In this document: one piece after another, positions 61,021 to 64,000 of the stretch
How positions within the stretch are numbered: the first letter of the stretch is position 1
Layout of the letters: every line of letters starts with the position of its first letter
Origin: Pleomorphomonas diazotrophica
GTDB taxonomy: Bacteria; Pseudomonadota; Alphaproteobacteria; Rhizobiales; Pleomorphomonadaceae
NCBI RefSeq assembly: GCF_002844595.1
Contig: NZ_PJNW01000015.1
Span: 40,503-104,502, forward strand
Direction: 5' to 3'
DNA length: 64,000 nucleotides
The notes under the pieces: generated by a model
What the model was told of the DNA's origin: nothing
Seen by the model: only the letters and a program-made list of their open reading frames with translations
The model's database searches: none
Translations under genes and position numbers: made by a program

Positions 61021-61115
61021 TCGCCTGATAGGGGCCGATTGCCACTTTCGGCCTGAGGTCCACCTTGAATTCGCGCGCGAATTCAAGCGGCCTTCGCCAG
61101 GATGACAGCCTTATG
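61021..61115. repeat. family A repeat, single left half with insert
   Basis: Left half with the perfect 24-bp palindrome (CTTGAATTCGCG and its mirror) and stem remnant GGC/GCCAGGATGACAG. No right half. The remaining gap between 60711 and 61287 holds no gene I can support. Confidence 0.8.
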
Positions 61116-61287
61116 GGGGCCTCGCCTTCGCCACCTCCGTTAACGCCTTGGCGGCGCTGGCGTCTTCGCAGTGGCGGTGAAGCCCCGGAATCCCGCCCTT
61201 TCCCGCTCGCTTCCCCCGTTAACTTTTAGCCGTCATCCTCTCCCTTGCCCCACGACGCGCCTGTCGGCTCCATTCAGGAGAGCCGGC

Positions 61288-62310
61288 ATGGCAGATGACA
61301 TGATGATGAGGCGCGCCGGTGGGCGTGCGGAGGAGCGTGAGCGGGACGGCGGTGGGTCGTCCGGCGGCGGGCGGGGCGTGGAGCATGTCCGACTGCCTTT
61401 GAAGCGGGCGCTTGCGGCCCATGGCCTGCTGGGTGTGCTCGAGGCGGGCCCCGTGACGCGCACCTCCGGCCCCGGCGTGACGGTGGCGACGCAGGCGGCC
61501 GCCGCGCGCAAGCGCCGGGCCGGGCCGGCCAATGCGGTGGAGGGGCGGCAGACGGAGGACGGGGTGCCCAACACCTGGTTCTCGGCCGTGCAGATGAGCC
61601 GCGAGGCGGCGCGTGAGCTGTTCGACTATCGGCCCGACGGCCGGCTCTACTGGCGCGACCCCGTGGGTCGGCGGCGGCCGGAGGCGGGGGGCGAACTTTA
61701 TCGCAAGACTATCGACGACGGGCCGATCTGGACCATCCAGGGCGGCAGCCGGGCCAACGTGATCCGCTACATGCGCCGCTATCTGGTGTGGAACTGGCAC
61801 TTCGGCGGCACCGACCGCGTGCTGCTCACCAAGAACGGCGACACACTGGACGACCGCATCGAGAACATCCGCCTGGGGGCGCGGCTGCCGGGGTTTGGCG
61901 CGGATGCGCCGGCGGTTGGGGCGGCGGCGTCTGTGCCCCGGGCGGAGACGGGCGTCACCTGCCCCTGCTGCGGCGGGGTGGCGCCGGTTCTCACGCCCAA
62001 CCTGATCGCCCGCGCCTACGAGCTGCCGCCGCAGCAGGAGGCGATCCTCGCCCGCGTCTGGGCGGGCAAGGGCAAGCCGGTGACCGGCGAGGCGATCATC
62101 GGCGAGATGTATGCCGACGATTTCGACGGCGGGCCGGAATACGAGACGGCGCGCAAGTATTTCAAGACGCAGCTCTGTCTTTTGAGGAAGCGCATCGAGG
62201 GCTCGGGCGTCAGGATCGAGGCGGCCGGCTATCAGCGCGGCTTCAAGCTGGTGCTGGGGGAAGGCGGCAAACCCGACGCGGGTAGGGTGGCCGGAGAAAA
62301 CGAGGAGTGA
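61288..62310 (+). CDS. phage-like protein: degenerate HNH domain, CxCC knuckle, OmpR-type winged helix
   Basis: A 340-residue protein. The N-terminal 90 residues are disordered and basic. About 100-200 resembles an AP2/HNH-type endonuclease (LFDYRPDGRLYWRDPVGRRR, RRYLVWNWHFGG, DTLDDRIENIRLG), but the usual His before the loop and the Asn before RIEN are replaced (Thr/Lys and Asp), so cleavage is doubtful. CPCCGG near 231 may bind zinc. The C-terminal 80 residues look like an OmpR/PhoB winged helix (LPPQQEAILARVWAGKGKPV, KTQLCLLRKRIEGSGVRIEA). AGGAG precedes the start. The terminase-like gene follows after 3 bases. Confidence 0.65.
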   Translation: MADDMMMRRAGGRAEERERDGGGSSGGGRGVEHVRLPLKRALAAHGLLGVLEAGPVTRTSGPGVTVATQAAAARKRRAGPANAVEGRQTEDGVPNTWFSAVQMSREAARELFDYRPDGRLYWRDPVGRRRPEAGGELYRKTIDDGPIWTIQGGSRANVIRYMRRYLVWNWHFGGTDRVLLTKNGDTLDDRIENIRLGARLPGFGADAPAVGAAASVPRAETGVTCPCCGGVAPVLTPNLIARAYELPPQQEAILARVWAGKGKPVTGEAIIGEMYADDFDGGPEYETARKYFKTQLCLLRKRIEGSGVRIEAAGYQRGFKLVLGEGGKPDAGRVAGENEE

Positions 62311-62313
62311 TCC

Positions 62314-62712
62314 GTGCCGCGCAAGAGGGTTAAGGCCGAGGGTGAGGGCGAGAAGGTGGATGCCGGCTGGCTGCTGGGCCGGCTCATCGACGAGGCGACC
62401 GCCGACATCGCCGACCTCTATGACGGCGAGGGGAAGCTGAAGCCGGTGGACGAGTGGCCGGAGGTGTGGCGGCAGGGCCTGGTGCAGGGCGTGGAGATCG
62501 AGGAGCGCTTCGAGGGCCGCGGCAACGCGCGCGAGCAGGTGGGATTCGTCAAGAAGGTGCGGCTCAGCGACCGGCTGAAGCGGCTGGAGCTGATCGGCAA
62601 GCACATCGGGGTGAAGGCCTTCGAGGAGACGGTGCGGGTGAAGGGGCTGGAGGGCTTGGGGGAGAGGTTGACCAGGGCAAGGAAGCGGCTGGCGGAGGAG
62701 GGGGATGGGTAG
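62314..62712 (+). CDS. terminase small subunit-like protein, lacking the N-terminal HTH
   Basis: A 132-residue protein with GTG start and a good GAGGAG site. LLGRLIDEATADIADLYDGE, GKLKPVDEWPEVWRQGLVQG and VRLSDRLKRLELIGKHIGVK match the C-terminal part of phage terminase small subunits. The DNA-binding HTH that normally occupies the first 60 residues is missing. No large terminase, portal or capsid gene follows, so this is a remnant or a domesticated pair with the gene upstream. Confidence 0.7.
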   Translation: MPRKRVKAEGEGEKVDAGWLLGRLIDEATADIADLYDGEGKLKPVDEWPEVWRQGLVQGVEIEERFEGRGNAREQVGFVKKVRLSDRLKRLELIGKHIGVKAFEETVRVKGLEGLGERLTRARKRLAEEGDG

Positions 62713-63045
62713 GTTCATGGAGCCCTATATCGGCCGCTCGCTTCGTTCTGCCCGAGGTCCTCGCCTGCGCAAGGATGACAGCATTATATATAGGGAAGAC
62801 AAGCGGTTAGGTGGCTGTTCCGTCCCATTCCGCTGTGATCGGGCAGTGCTGCTGCGTCGTTCCGCTTCGAGAGGCCATCCCGCGCACTCCAGCTATCTCC
62901 CGCTCCTATCACGCTGTCATCCTTGCGAAAGCGAGGACCTCGGGAAGGTAGGGCGAGGGGGTGATATCAGTCTCCCTCGGTTCATGGAGCGCTATATCGG
63001 CGGCGCGTTCCGTTCTGCCCGACGTCCTCGCCTTCGCAAGGATTG
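62713..63045. repeat. family A repeat: full copy plus truncated left half
   Basis: Left half at 62717-62790 (stem TCCTCGC), an expanded unrelated centre, right half at 62910-62975, the link CGGTTCATGGAG, then a left half broken at about 63045 after AAGGATTG. Confidence 0.82.
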
Positions 63046-63100
63046 TTCGTTTGCGCCGGGGTAAGTTGAGGCGGCCTCTCCGGCTGGTTTGATACTCGTT

Positions 63101-63211
63101 CCGCTTGATCTGGACTCATCCAGCTCAAGCGGGTTTCGGCCTGACCGGCCGGCGCCCGGTCGGGCGCTTCCGCGTCCGTCGGGTTCCGCCCGGAAGGTCG
63201 AAACCCGACGG
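63101..63211. repeat. pair of hairpins upstream of the IS110 element
   Basis: CCGCTTGA/TCAAGCGG-type arms at 63101-63132 and a 10-bp stem CCGTCGGGTT/AACCCGACGG at 63176-63211. Noncoding; possible terminator, REP sequence or insertion-site hairpin. Confidence 0.6.
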
Positions 63212-63220
63212 AAGCGGTAT

Positions 63221-64000
63221 GACGACCCCGGAGAGGCCGTTGGCAGGCGACCGTGCAAGGATCGGGCTTTCACCCGGTGTCATCAAGGATCCCTGCCATC
63301 TCCATCATTCGCTTGGAGAGTTGATGGGGTCTCTGGGGCCTGACCCTAGCCGATCAGACCCACGCCCGAGAACAATCCGAAGCTCATGGTGGCCCAACTT
63401 GGGAAGGATAGCACATCATGGCCGTCTTGCAGCAGGCTCCCGACATCGTTCTGGGCTTCGACGTCTCCAAGGACACGCTGACCGTCTTCGAGGCTCGCTC
63501 CTCATCGCCTTCGTCGAAGCCCTGCGTCATCGACAATAGCGCCGCCGCCATCCGCCGCTTTCTCAAAAGTCTCGATCGGGTCGACCTCGCGATCTGCGAG
63601 CCGACCGGCGGCCACGAGCATGTGCTCCTGGCCGAGCTGCTGGCCGCCGGCATTGCCTGTCATCGGGTGGATGCCTTGAAGGTCAAGGCTTTTATCCGCT
63701 CCTTCGGCACGCTTGCCAAGACCGACGCGCTCGATGCCGAGGCGCTCGCCCGCTATGGCAAGGACCGCTGGGAACGGCTGTCCCTGTTCCTGCCGCCGGA
63801 AGCTGATCGGAAGATGCTGGCCGCTCTGGTGGCCCGGCGAGAGGACCTCGTGGCCATCAAGGTGGCCGAGCAGAACCGGGCAAAAGGCCCGGCCGGCAAG
63901 GTGATCAAGACATCCCTTGCGGCCATGTTGAAAGCCGTCATCGGCCAGATCGAGGCCATCGAGGCGGAGATCAAGGCGCTGATCGACAGGAGCCCGCAGC
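63221..64000 (+). mobile_element. IS110-family insertion sequence, left part
   Basis: The transposase gene begins at 63418 and runs off the window. The noncoding stretch before it (about 63221-63417) is the expected left end. The exact boundary cannot be set because IS110 elements lack standard terminal inverted repeats and target duplications, and the right end is outside. Confidence 0.7.
63418..64000 (+). CDS. IS110-family DEDD transposase (partial, right edge of window)
   Basis: The first 194 residues of a RuvC-like recombinase. Acidic residues are seen in VLGFDVSKDTLTVFEA (first Asp), AICEPTGGHEHVLLAELL (Glu) and GTLAKTDALDAEALARYGKD (Asp and Asp). Members move DNA through a Ser/DEDD mechanism guided by an element-encoded bridge RNA in studied cases. 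The reading frame is open to the window end, so there is no sign of inactivation in this part. ATG start, with GGGAAGGA upstream. Confidence 0.93.
   Translation, partial: MAVLQQAPDIVLGFDVSKDTLTVFEARSSSPSSKPCVIDNSAAAIRRFLKSLDRVDLAICEPTGGHEHVLLAELLAAGIACHRVDALKVKAFIRSFGTLAKTDALDAEALARYGKDRWERLSLFLPPEADRKMLAALVARREDLVAIKVAEQNRAKGPAGKVIKTSLAAMLKAVIGQIEAIEAEIKALIDRSPQ

Noticed and set aside
1..64000. tRNA or rRNA genes
   Set aside because: I looked for conserved tRNA arm patterns and rRNA segments by eye and found none; a covariance search would be decisive.

Overview
The window is GC-rich (about two-thirds G+C) bacterial chromosome with alphaproteobacterial content. The order Hyphomicrobiales (Rhizobiales) is the best guess. 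The reasons are an Atu4866-family protein, BrnTA, LysR/SnoaL and LysR/DODA/DoxX divergons, and short hairpin repeats of the kind common in that order. This placement is inference; no rRNA or tRNA gene is visible.

Layout. 0.2-12.5 kb holds metabolic and regulatory genes: an MTA/SAH nucleosidase, an epoxide hydrolase with an Rrf2 regulator, and two paralogous AraC-regulator/short-chain-dehydrogenase divergons (1.5-3.3 and 10.7-12.5 kb). It also has a nucleotidyltransferase/winged-helix pair resembling a type IV toxin-antitoxin. 12.9-23.1 kb has a cupin, an EF-hand protein, CBS protein, class A beta-lactamase, glycolipid-binding-domain protein with an agmatinase-family enzyme, a ClC channel and a MerR-controlled epimerase. 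23.2-28.7 kb has an orphan protein, a YqeY-like protein, a DUF1778/GNAT toxin-antitoxin and a chemotaxis receptor. 29.7-44.2 kb is a run of regulator/enzyme pairs (DJ-1/GlxA, LysR, TetR, LysR) with RES and AbiE toxin-antitoxin modules. 44.8-50.1 kb is an arsenic/metalloid cluster: permease, P5CR-like oxidoreductase and thioredoxin on one strand; arsR, arsC, acr3 and an ArsC-ArsN fusion on the other. 51.6-55.3 kb encodes a FecR-domain secreted protein translationally coupled to a CHASE2-GGDEF-EAL cyclic-di-GMP enzyme. 55.6-60.7 kb is accessory DNA: BrnTA, an MFS exporter, a low-GC nuclease-like orphan and an Xre-ImmA/IrrE plus PIN pair. 61.3-62.7 kb looks like a phage remnant, and an IS110-family element enters at the right end.

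The most striking non-gene signal is a family of roughly 200-bp composite repeats. Each consists of two mirror-image halves, and each half carries a small hairpin. I count about 40 half-copies, essentially all between genes, single, tandem or broken. Stem sequences differ between copies but stay paired, and at least 11 halves carry an extra 24-bp palindrome at the same point of the stem. Three other hairpin families also occur, two of them with compensatory changes. Six toxin-antitoxin-like modules lie in 64 kb, several with clear inverted repeats at their own promoters.
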